Part shown: piece by piece, positions 45,401 through 57,400 of the stretch
Layout: every line of letters starts with the position of its first letter
How positions within the stretch are numbered: position 1 is the first letter of the stretch
From: Chaenocephalus aceratus
Taxonomy: Eukaryota; Chordata; Actinopteri; Perciformes; Channichthyidae
DNA: 64,000 nucleotides
Direction: 5' to 3'
Assembly (NCBI GenBank): GCA_023974075.1
Contig: CM043800.1
Location: forward strand, 40,740,208-40,804,207
Position numbers and translations under genes: made by a program
The notes under the pieces: generated by a model
The model's database searches: none
The model's input: the letters and a program-made list of their open reading frames with translations, nothing else
Told to the model about the DNA's origin: nothing

Positions 45401-48400
45401 ATATTGCTTTATGTGGACTTGACATATGTGCAGTATATGAGCCATGGTCAGAAGGAGGCACATGCTCAAAGGAGGCAGCTCTAGCTAACCATTTCTTCAT
45501 CACATCTTGAAACTCATTGAAATATGCAATTGTTGGGAGATACCAGTCAACATGATCACTTTCTTGTTCTTGATCCGACAGCATTTCTTGGACTGAGTAA
45601 TGTGAGTTTGAAAACTCTTTGGAGAGTATTTGAAAAACCCCACGACAACCTTGCATCTCAATGATATTCCCATAATCAATCATGAGTGAATCAATCTCAT
45701 TTTTTTTCCTTGAGACTAGACCCAATTTCGTTCCCTTTTTTTTAATTAACTGCGCCAGCTTATCTTCTAAAGCCTTTTCTGTAGGTCTTATTGTTCTTTT
45801 TGGTCTGACGTCAGCATTTTCCACGGGCACTTCACGTTCATTCCCGTTTGGGTCCATAGGACTTTCATTCGTTTCCACATTTTCCTTTTCAGCCATTGTT
45901 ATGCTTTATTGTCATTAAATATCCACTTGTAAACAGCTGTCCTTATTTTAATGTTGCGCTTTGTTAGTGTGCGGCTTGGATCCGCGGCAGTAAGCCAGAT
46001 AGACAAACTTATTAAAGCACTTTTCAAGATGCGCTCCTTGAGTTACGTTCCACACTTTATTCATAAGCAAAGTTATTCCACTTCCAGCATTAGATTATAC
46101 TGTATTGCAACATCCACAACATGCGGCACAAGCCTTTCTCCACAGAAATCCACGTTGTCACAATCCAGAAAGAAGTCCTTGTTCACTATAAAGTCCGTGA
46201 TTTGTAAACTCACGATTCACATCCGCTCGTATCCATTCATTTCCAAGAGTATTTCATTCATTATAATAATATCAGGGTATATGCAGGAATCCTGAAGTCA
46301 AATGTAATACCTTTTAAGACCTTTTTTAAGACCCTTTCCATACATTTTAAGACCTCATCGCAACTTTGAGTTCTAACCGGTTACATTGGCGACACGCTTT
46401 ACCTCACATTTACTATATTGATTGTAAGATAGCTCAACTAAACAGAGTGCAGGCAGACTAGCCTCCTCTCCACATGAACTCCAACCTCTCTGTGAGGTTA
46501 GGGTTAATGCAGTATGCTGCTTTGTTGCTTCTGTACTCCGTGCTCTTTCATTCCAGTAGAACTCCTCAGAAACCATTAGAAACCAGTATTTGACCAATAA
46601 ACAAAACAATTGACAAAACTTTGAACTATGAAATATATTAAACTTTAGTGAGCTTCAGCGGGGTAATGCCATATAGGAGCTCCCTCACAAATACCCAGGG
46701 GTTAAATTGGGGCTGTCGGGCTAGCCCGGCACATAGGACGATGCTCTGACGTCATCACCCTCACACATTTGTCATATGTTTACAAAAAACGATATATATG
46801 TTAAGACTTTTCTCGTTCTTAATATAGACTATATTTAGGGTCGATATGTGTCGACCTTACTCTAAAATAGCAGATCTCTGTGACCGGATATAGTTTGGCT
46901 TAGACCCCGGCCCCACGAGGACGCATACAGTAAAAACGCAAACGCAAAAAAGTCTTCCGTTCAAGCGCATTCGATTCATTAACGTGTCCGTTCACACTAG
47001 ACCGCTGGAAATGCTGGAAATGCTGGAAATGCTGTAGTACATATGCCAGGCCTGTAAGTGACGCTGCTGCCGCCACAAAATACACCAAAAGCAGCGAAGA
47101 AGACCCCGGAGCATGGTCGCCCTTCTGTTTATTCTCCGCGGTGGACGGCGTGTTCTCCTGCTGTATATCTCTCAGGTAGTCCACCAGCAGATAAACCCCC
47201 CCCCCCCCCCCCCCCACAGAGCGGAGCAAGGCAACGAAACTTAAAATAAGAAGCAGCATTTTATGGCACGCTATGCATGGGGCCACCTTGAGGGGGTTTC
47301 CCGACATATTGTTTCAGTAAATTAAAAAGGTGTTTCATGTTGTCGTTGCTGTGGACCTTCTTAATACCTTGGAAAATGCCGTTTAATACTTTTTAATAGC
47401 CTTAATTTTCGCTAAATTGATTTATCAACTTTTAATACTTTTTAAGACCCCGCGGACACCCTGAATATGGTGGCAACCATTTAATTCCACACGGATTTGT
47501 CCGTCACGAGAGTTTTTAACAATGTCGTGGCTTCCTTCCTTGTTTTTCCACCAAGCCACTAGACGCCTTAAACAGACAGTTCTAACTCGTTTCTTTCTTT
47601 AAATTACTCACAGTTTGAAGTGTTGCTTGGCCTCCGATGGTTTAGAAGATGTTGCGATGTATTTGCTCAAAATAAAATAACAAACTTGTGCACATGCAAC
47701 AAAGAAAAATAGGCCTTTACAATATTCAAAAGAAATAGGCAAACTCAAATAAAACAACACAACTTAAGTATTCTTTCTTTCTTGATAATGTAGTAACTTC
47801 ACAACTGAAAGAGTACTTGTACGGTCACGAGTACGAGTATGGTTGAGTACGGTTAAAAACTGTTCCTAGACGGCGTCTCTCAACAGGTTGCCCATCACTG
47901 TGGCGTTAGCACAGGCGCCGTGGGAATTGTAGTCCTTTGTAGTGCATTGACTACAGACGTCACAATTAGGTGGCCTTTCTTATCAAATCAAAATACTGGC
48001 TCTAACACTCCCTATGCTCCGTGTTGCCGTATCAGCTGATCGCTGCACGGTGGAGCTCAGCGTCTCTCTCTCTTTCTGTCTCTTTCTACACACAGCGGAT
48101 TCGCTGCTCGTTTAACAGCCTCATATTTGTCAAACTTTCTTATGTTCTTTTTCTAACACATAATGAAGGTTATTAAGCGTTTTAGTTCCTATATTGTTAA
48201 TATTGACCGCCATTTCCTTTATGAATTAAATTAGCCTCCCTGTTTGTGTCCTCGCGCTGTCCTCACATCCCCTGACCCCCAGACTTGGAGGAGCTGAGTG
48301 ATGTCAGTATTGTTTATGAAGCAGGGTATAGAAAGTAGCCTTCATTATTGAAATGAAAATACTATTTATTTACTTTTACAAACAGTGAGTAGCTGGGCAG

Positions 48401-51400
48401 CTGCAGCATGTGTATTGCAGGACATGTGTTGGACACACAGACTGTGTGGTTGGACTCTGTCCCACAGGCAGGTTGCAATGTAACATCAGAGGAGACTGGG
48501 TCAATTGTACATTCTCAAACTGCACCACTTAGAACTACTAAACAATTATTTTTATATAATTGTATTCAATAACCGTAACAAAATTAAACAGTATGAAGTG
48601 ATTTGTAAATAGGAATACAGATTTGACTTTTTCTCCCAGTTTGTCTTGGGACAAACTCTCCCAGAACCCTCTCAAAGAACCAGAATCGAGAACCGAAAAG
48701 AACCGGAATCGAAAAGCGTAACCGGAATCGTTAAAATCCAAACGATACCCATGTATAAAACTTGTTTTTCACGGTATTTTTTTCATACCTATGTGTGATA
48801 CAGTAAAATCTTACCGTAAAAACCGTGGGAAAATGTAAAATACGATGCTGATCGATTTTTCTGGACAAGTGAAAAATGTATTAGGACAAGTAAATTGCCA
48901 AACTCACTTGTCCATGGACAAGTACTCTCTAAAAACGTTTTCTTACTCTGGTTACGCAGTGTAGCCCTAGTTCTATAAGCACAGGCGGAGCCCTCTACCT
49001 AGGGGCCCTCTCTTTCCTATGCCGCTCGCTGAAGAGGGTGTAGGATGACAGTCAGGAGGTGTATCTGCCTTATATACTACGAGCCTGCGCGAGCATTCAG
49101 ATAGGCTCGCCCTGATTGGCCAGCTACGTTTATACAACTTCAGTGTGTGAACGCTCGCGAATCATTGATGAGAGTAGTACCCATAGAGTCCAGTAGAGGG
49201 CTCCACCTGTGCTTATAGTACTAGGGTTACAATAGGTAACCCACCGTTTTATAACAGAAGGGGAAGCTGCCTTTCATGTCTTACTAATGAGAAAAGGGAT
49301 GGATTTCACTAATGGCGCATTTCCACTGCAGCGCGTAGCACGGTTTAAGCGCGCCGTGCCAAACCCGGCCCGTTTTTTGTTGCGTTTCCACTGGGGGTAG
49401 TTCCGGCTAACGGGTACTTTTTCACGGTTTTTCGGGCTCTCCAAAATCCAGGTTCTTTCCAGGCAAACAACAGGGCTGAATATGCTAAATCGCTGGCAAG
49501 GGGGCTACAACTACAACAAAATTAACATATTTTACAGTGATTTAATTGTAATACACGTTTCAAAATGATGCCGAAGTAACAACATACTGATACCGGATAG
49601 TAAAAACCATGAATTAATGCTTTGACAAGTCTGCAGACAGACGGCAGGCGAAAAACCTTTTAAAATGCGTGTTTTCTGAATGGAGCTCGGCTAAGCTAAC
49701 ATTGTATATGCTCCGACCGTCCACACTCACAACAACGGCCTACAGACACAAATAAAGCAGCGACTGTATTCTCCATGACACAGACAGTCTGTGGTTTGTA
49801 CTTGTTTAACTTTTGTCTAGTTTCTGAACAGATATGAGGAGCTGTGAGCTCTGAGTGCTAACAGCTAACGGCTGATGTTGGTTTTGTGGTTCTCATTGAA
49901 GAAGACGTCACAGCTCCGCCTACACTGCGTTACTATAGTTACTGCCCCAGTTCCTAAACTGTAATGGAAACGCAGCATAAAGTGAGCCAGTCCTACCAAC
50001 GCCTAATTATACCGTACTAAGCCGTGTGAGGCCCTGCAGTGGAAATGCGCCATAAGGGACAGAGTAACTGAGCACTGGAGGAAGCACTGGAGGAAGCCAA
50101 TCGAATAAAACGGATTTAGGAAAATGAAGGTGTGATTACGTTAAGCTGTGTGCATATTTTTAACAATAACATAAAGGCTGTGAAAAGTGTTTCTTCTCAC
50201 CTCTCCTTTTGCGGCTATTTCAGACCTGCAACACAGAACACAAAGAGACAATAAACTTAAATCCAGACTCGAGATAAAATGAATGAAATCATATTAGGTT
50301 ATTGTAGGTACATGTAAAAACAATGTAGCCTCATGAGGTAATATAAAAAAAAATAAGAAAAGTCTGTAATCAATTCAATAAATAAAAGGTTGTGAATTGA
50401 CAAGAAAAAAAAGTTTTCTAAAATGTACCCAATAAAAAAATAATGTTCCAGTTCTTTTCTCAGAGATTTGAGAGTTTGAATGTCAAAGGACATTCAAGTT
50501 ATTTTATCTTACCATCACCACATTCACACAGAATTGTACACTCCTCCACTGGCAGTGCAATTTTTTATAAACCTACAGTCCACGGTTGTCTTAAAAATTG
50601 CAAATCCCTAATTCGTAAAAAAGGATATGTTAAGATATTGCTCGTTGTAAGCTTTGATGACTTATTGTTACACTTATTTTGATTTTCCTGCTAGTAAATG
50701 AAAGTTGAATGAGCAACCAGGCCTCCAGACGCTCACCCTGCAGCCTCGTCAGCCTCCTCCGGCTTCACAGACTTCCCTCCGTCCCTCAGGAACCGGACAA
50801 TATCCCGGAAAGTCTGCAAAGGACTAATGGTTAGAATAATGTCATGTTTCCAAAGCACAGTGCACAGTAGGAACCGAGATCTTCCTCACAGCTTGCTCAT
50901 GTACTGGATCCCATGCTTTGTCAAATTGACTTATGTATTCTTGGCTTAGCGGGGGCAAGGCGTAATGAGATTAGACTACATGAAGAGCACTTCTTTAAAT
51001 ATCTATTTTGAGTTTCCCTCAACAAAATAAAAATCATGTTATAGGAATCAGACATAAATCTCCTCCTTTCTGGAAGCTTAAATATATACACATGTAAATC
51101 TGAGCTATGACTCCCATGCAGGGCAAATTACACCACGGCAATCTACTGAAGTGAAAAAGCCTCCTCAGGGGAAGAATAAATGTGAGCAGTGAGCGGAGCG
51201 GAGCGACTCCCGGCGTCTCACCTGAAGTGGGACTGCCTGCTGAATTGTTCTGAAAGGTGACACATCTGTAACATTTCTCTAAATACAAACTGCATTTCCC
51301 CCAGATAGTGACCAAAATAAAACATGGGTGTAATTATAACATTTTAAATTAGCTTGAATTTCATTAAAAAAAAATTGATATTGTTTTATTTTTGAATTTC

Positions 51401-54400
51401 ATAATTTATTAGATTGTATTGTAGTTATTAATGTTTTCTTTTTATAGTTGTATTTATGTCAAAGTTTTTACATATTTGATTGTAGTTATTCTTTAAATAT
51501 TGTTTTTTAAAATGTATTTTATAGTTTGTATCTGTTATTATGATTTTTATTTCACTGTCAGACTTTTTTTTACCTCCTTGTGTACCTGTGAAATCTCATA
51601 TACAATATACATACTGTATTCTGCATGTGTGCAAAAAAGGCCTTAAACTGCACCCTGGGAATGAAAAGTGCACAAATAAAACTCCAATCAGAGCAGACTG
51701 GGCTCTGGTTTCAGACAGAGGGTAAAAAGAAGTGCTGCAGCACGGGCAGTATGAGAAAAATAAAGAGCTTTTTGAACATTAAAGCATGGAGACATGTCCC
51801 AGTAGAGACACTAAATACAAATATGAACCTGAGAGTTAGCACAATATGCCGCTTCAACAAGGACTAAATGATGTTACTTTTGTGGGTCATATTAGTTTTG
51901 CTGCTGGTTTATCTGACTCCAGTCCAGAAGCTACAGGAACACTTACCCTCCAGGCGATGACAGCGACCACCAGCATGTTGATGGGCAGCAGCAACGTTTT
52001 AAGGTATTTTAAAGGGGTCTAAGGGACAGAGAGACACCCAAAGTTAAGACATCTCAAAATCTTGACTGTACACTGCACAACATAAGCAGGGTCCAGTTCG
52101 TAAAAGTGTTTAAATCAAAATGAGCTGTCAGGTTTCTATTTCCTTTCTAAATTCAAAGCACAGATCTGGTTCTATTTCATCCCTACTGACCGTCAGAGGC
52201 GGTGCTTTAAGCACTGGATATGTCCATCGCGTGCATGCGCAGGTCGAGTACCAATACCAACAGTCACCTGTGACCCCACGTGACACCGGGCTATATCTGC
52301 CTGTGTCGTCAGAGGATCCTTTTCATCTTCTCGCTGCGCGAGTACCGTGGCTCAGAGCCCTGCATCGGGTCGGGTACCGCGGAAAAAGTGATTCGCGGGT
52401 GGTATTTTTTCAAACGCTTTTTTCCGGGTTCGGTTCTGGGTAAAGATGATGCTGGTCGGATCGCGGGTATTGCATAATAAATATATTAAAATAATAATAA
52501 TTTGGTTTAATGTTTAAATCCTCAGACCTCTCCCCCGCGGGACCGCGCATAATCATAACCTCTGCACCGCAGCAATCTGCTGCTGAGCGCGCCACATTCG
52601 AAATGGCTGAGGTGAAGCTCTCTAGTGGAGAATACAGCATTTTCAATAACACTTCCTCAAGAGCGAAGTCCAACGTCTGGGAGGCTTTTGGTGTCATCCT
52701 AGATGGAGAAAATAACCAACATCCCAGGCTTTTTGAGACAAATATGCAACTGCATGTGTTAATAATTGCACGTTTTCACTGCTCATATATATACATGCGG
52801 GTTCGGGACAGGTTGCGGATCTTGTGCCGACGGGTCGGGTCGGGTTGTGGAACCAATTGGCAATATGTGCGGGTAGCGGGGCGGGTTCGGTATTGCATGT
52901 CGCGGGAGCGGGTCTTGAAAATCAAACCCGTGCAGGACTCTGCCGTGGCTACATGTTGTAGCATACAGCGTTCGGCTTGAGCTAGGTATTCTCTGCACAC
53001 AGCTGGTTGTGTGCAGCTTCGCGACTGATGCAGTCGGAGCCGCGAGTTGCTTGCTCGTCCTCCAGAGGCAGTTGTGGCCGGCTGCGCAAAACTTTGACGG
53101 ACAGGTTGGTGATGGCAGTGTCCCCGCTCCCAGCATGAGTTGTCCTGTTTGCTGTCTTGTTTGTTATTTGGCTTAGACTTTCTGGTGACGGCAGCGTTTC
53201 CGCTCTCATAAGTTGCCCTTATTGTGCTCTTTTGTACTTTTTTGCATCTGATTGTGGCAGCGTTGTGCCCGAGCTATCATTAGCATTTTGAGTTTCCAGC
53301 TTTAGCTGCGTTTTGTCGTTTAATTGAGTTGGCAGTAGCGTGGCTCAGCCTAAATATGTTGTTGTTATTTTATTGTTTTGCTAGTGTGCATCCGCTTTGG
53401 CTGACACTTGTTATAAGCACTGGGATTTTATCCGTGCTGTTTTTTTCTTTTGAAGCCAATTATCTGGTCTTAGCATTTGTGTTATTTGACTTGGACTTGC
53501 TGGTGAAGGCAGCACGCTCCCTCCCACTCCCGGTAACGTATTGATTTGATTGTTAGCAGCAGCCATCTGGCTAACATCTTGCGTTCTGTTAAACGTCATT
53601 ATTTAACTCAGCTGGGGAAGGCAGTGCTCTCGCTCGTGGGTGTAGGACATTTATGTTTGCATCCCTCTTTGTGTTCTGCGATTAGTAGCCGTTTCGATAC
53701 TACTCTTTCCATTCAGCAGGTAACTGGTGAAGGCTATGCTCTCGCTCCTGCTCCCGGTTACGTTGCATCTGGCTACCTACATAATGGCCCATTCATGTAG
53801 CGCCTGTATGGCTTCTCTTGAGCCCGAAGACGGCCATGACCGCTGCCCCTCTTGCCTTGGGCTTGAGGATGCCATGTCGCTAGCGGCTTTGGCTAGCCTC
53901 TTCAATGACGAAGTGTAGGACGAGGCCTCGCTCACTTTTGAGGAGGCTTTCCACTGCTCTGCTCAGAGTTCTCTGCAGGGCATGGAAGACGCATCCATGG
54001 TGGCCATTATTCGTGCAGCCCTGGCACGCTTGCAGCTTCAGGTTCCGCAGGCCGACTCGCCCTGCTCCTGTCACTCTCACTGTTCCTCCTTCAGAGGAGT
54101 ATCTGAGGGAGCTCCATGCATGCTGGAGAGACACCAGGGCCCTCTCCCACTCTGGCTTCGATGCCCGGACCTCCACTAAAACTGGACTAAAACGTTTTGA
54201 GTTTTCGTCAACTAAAACTAGACTAAAACTATGAAGGATAAAAAGGACTAAAATGTGACCATTTTGTCTAAAGACTAAATTAAAAAAAGCTGCCAAAATG
54301 AACACTGGCCCCATACGAATGTGGCTGAACCGCCTCCACTTGGACGCCAAATGGCACAGGCACAGAAGAGTCAGGGTGTCTCAGCGGTGTCTCCACTCTC

Positions 54401-57400
54401 TGTCCCGCTGGAGGGACAGGGCCTATCTTTTGATGGGCATGCCCATGGGCGCCATCTCATCCCGCCGGGAGACTGTCACTACGGATGCATGTCTCTCAGG
54501 GTGGGGTGCAGTGTGGCAGGGCAGGACTGTTCAGGGTCAGTGGTCTGCCCAGGAAGGTGCACGCCACGTCAACGTGCTAGAGCTTCGGGCTGTGCAGCTT
54601 GCACTCACGCACTTTTTACCCCAACTGGGGGGCAAGCATGTCCTTGTTTGTTCTGACAACATGTCCACTGTTGCCCAGATCAACCATCAGGGGGGCACCA
54701 GGTCCGCACAGCTACTCCGGGTGTCAGAGCCTTTTGTCTAAGGTTGTGCTCTCTCTTAACAGCGGCTGTCCCACTGGGTTGTCGATACCATCTCACATGC
54801 CTATGGGGCCAGTGGCCGCCCCCTGCCATCAGGGGTGAGATGCCACTCTACAAGGAGCATCTCAACATATTGGGCTGCCCTGAGAGGGGTGCCCCTGGAT
54901 CCCATCTGCGCCGCAGCGTCGTGGGCGTCTTGTGGCACATTCTCCGGGTTTTATCGAGTTAATGTCACCACTCCCCATCCTTTAGGCGTGGTCCTATTGC
55001 AGAGCTCCACTGCTTCCAGTTAGTGAGTAAGTGCTTGGATTCTTCATGACATTGTTGGTATAAGTCATCCAGTGCTTAGAGCACTGCCTCTGGCGGTCAG
55101 TAGGGACGAAATAGAATGTAAGTTACGACTGTAACTACGGTTCTATGAATCCCAGATGACCGCCAGAGTATCCTGTCACTCAGAATCCTTGTGTTCTCGC
55201 GAGAAGATTCTGTGAACAGATCCTCTGACGACACCGGCAGATATAGCCCGGTGTCACGTGGGTCACAGGTGACTTTATTGGTATTGGTACTCGACCTGCG
55301 CATGTGCGCGATGGACAGATCCAGTGCTTAAAGCACCGCCTCTGGCGGTCATCCGGGATTCATAGTACCGTAGTTACAGTCGTAACTTACGTTCCCTGTG
55401 CTCTGATGCCTGCTGGAACATATCAGACTCTTTGATATAAAACAGCAGGTTTATTCTGATAAAAAGACATGTTTTTCACACCAACCTCATATTTATCTCA
55501 GAGAACACTTTAGCAAACAAAGTCACAAGGAGGATTATTTGTTAATCTTGTTGAGTGCCAGTTTTTGGTAAAAACAAACTTGACCTCTAACTCCAGGAAG
55601 TCAAACTCTGCAGCACACGTGTACATCAGAGTGTGGAAGTCTTTGTAGCTTGTGAACTTAGACTTTATCAGTCCACTGATGTGTGCCTGGAAGAGACACA
55701 AAAAAGAGACATATTGCAGACATGTTTTTGTATTTTTTCATAAACAAAAAACTTTCTTTCATGATTTTAAATGTATGAATGCATTTGAAATAGTTTTTGA
55801 TTTAATTCCAACATTTCTGATGTCAGCATGAAACTATAAGACACTTTATATTAAGCTGTTAGCTCTCAGAAAGCCAATCCAAACCTCTGCAGCTGGGTTT
55901 TCAATTGTGGGTTGACTACCCTATATGATCCTAATGTTTTGACGGAACCTGTTTCAGATGTGCCTTTATTAAGCATTTAACGGTACGTGAACTGATAGAG
56001 CAATTTGAGGCAAAACAGAGAAAGAGAAGAGGGATATATTTGGAGTAAAATCTGTGAATTTGACGGATTAAAAAGGTAGATGTCTGAGAAAAAAAACTTG
56101 AACATTATCTGAGAATAATAACAAAAATGTATAAGAGTGAAATATTTGTGTAAAATACTAGAAAAATTGATAAATCTTTAATCTCGGTGAATATCAGAGA
56201 TTTTCTAAGCAATAAAACCATTCAAAGTCATTACTATTGTTTTAATTAAGTTATAAAATGATCAGATATATATTCTACTGTCAACCATATTCAAATATTA
56301 GCATTTTTTCCAGCCACATGACTTTTTTTAAGGTAAATTTGCTGCAGCTTACATCATCTGAGGCGCAGAGGACCGTGGACAGCAGGAATTTGAGCAGAAG
56401 TGTGGAGCTGACCCAAGCGAAGCCCTGCATGACCTGAGGAGGGAGAGGAGACACACACTGACAGCCTGACGTGTACACACACCCCCACACACACACACAC
56501 ACAACTCAGGACAGCCATCTGTAATTAAAGCCGTAAAGTGCTGTAGACTTGGGAACGACCAAAGAGCTGCATAATCAATAGCATCTTTATTTAAAAATGA
56601 AAGAGACTGCTTTATAGCTCCATCTGGGTATTTCTTCCATAACAAAGAGGCAGAATGACGTGTATCCCTCCAAACATAAGACGGAAAATAATTTCAACAT
56701 ACCCACATGACGATGCCAGGTTTGAAGAGTTGAGCAAATCGATCCCTCAATGCGATGATTGCCTGGAAATAAATGACCAAAACATAATCAAAGAAGTCCA
56801 AGTCACCAACACACATTATTATTAGTGGTTTTGCATTTTAATGTTCCTCTGCAATGCTGTTTACTCAACCTAATGTACAGTATAACCAGCTGGATGCGTG
56901 GATCAAATTGAACTAATCTTGAGTGACCCACTGCATTAAGCATTCGATGATGGAGGATATATTGTTCTCTAGAGTTTCTACTCACCCAGATGGAGACGAG
57001 CGAGGAGGCATAGAAGGACGTGAGCAGCATGGAGTTTCCGAACATTAGGACAAAGCAGACAGCGAGGGTGATCTGCAGCACGAGAACAGGAAGGAGAGGA
57101 GGTGTAATACATTTAGATGTAATGAAAATGATTGGAAATAATGTGAAACATGTAGGCTGGGCGATGAGTGAGACGTAGAGCTGCAAAGCAAATTATTAAC
57201 AACATATATTTGCCTCTCTTTGGCAGCAAGGAGTTCTGGAATAGATTGCATACTGTGCATACACAGCTACGAGCAAAATATAATCCTACTTAAACACTTG
57301 ATGCTTAATCCCACAGTGAAGAGTGAGATAATGCACCATTCATTGCATTATGTAGAGTAGACAGAAGGGCAGTCATTCACAATAAGAGGCACTTATAAAC

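Larger units (their letters stand above)
40760..47521 (-). mobile_element. BEL/Pao LTR retrotransposon, 3'-truncated
   Basis: The minus strand carries a probable 5' LTR (47521-45962, split by a hAT), gag, protease, RT and RNase H regions, and the start of the linker before integrase (41119-40844). Integrase and 3' LTR are missing. Gene order and motifs are those of BEL/Pao. An L2-like fragment is inserted at 42939-43378. Multiple frameshifts make it inactive. Confidence 0.88.
52160..55393 (+). mobile_element. DIRS retrotransposon with intact terminal architecture (copy 2)
   Basis: The left terminal repeat (52160-52325) and the right one (about 55185-55393) are inverted copies sharing GCGCAGGTCGAGTACCAAT and GACACCGGGCTATATCTGCC. 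At 55085-55160 the internal complementary region joins two segments: one is the complement of the left outer end (CTCTGGCGGTCAGTAGGGAC), the other of the right outer end (GTAAGTTACGACTGTAACTA). Coding parts are a gag start, RNase H and a recombinase tail; the RT is deleted. Confidence 0.9.
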
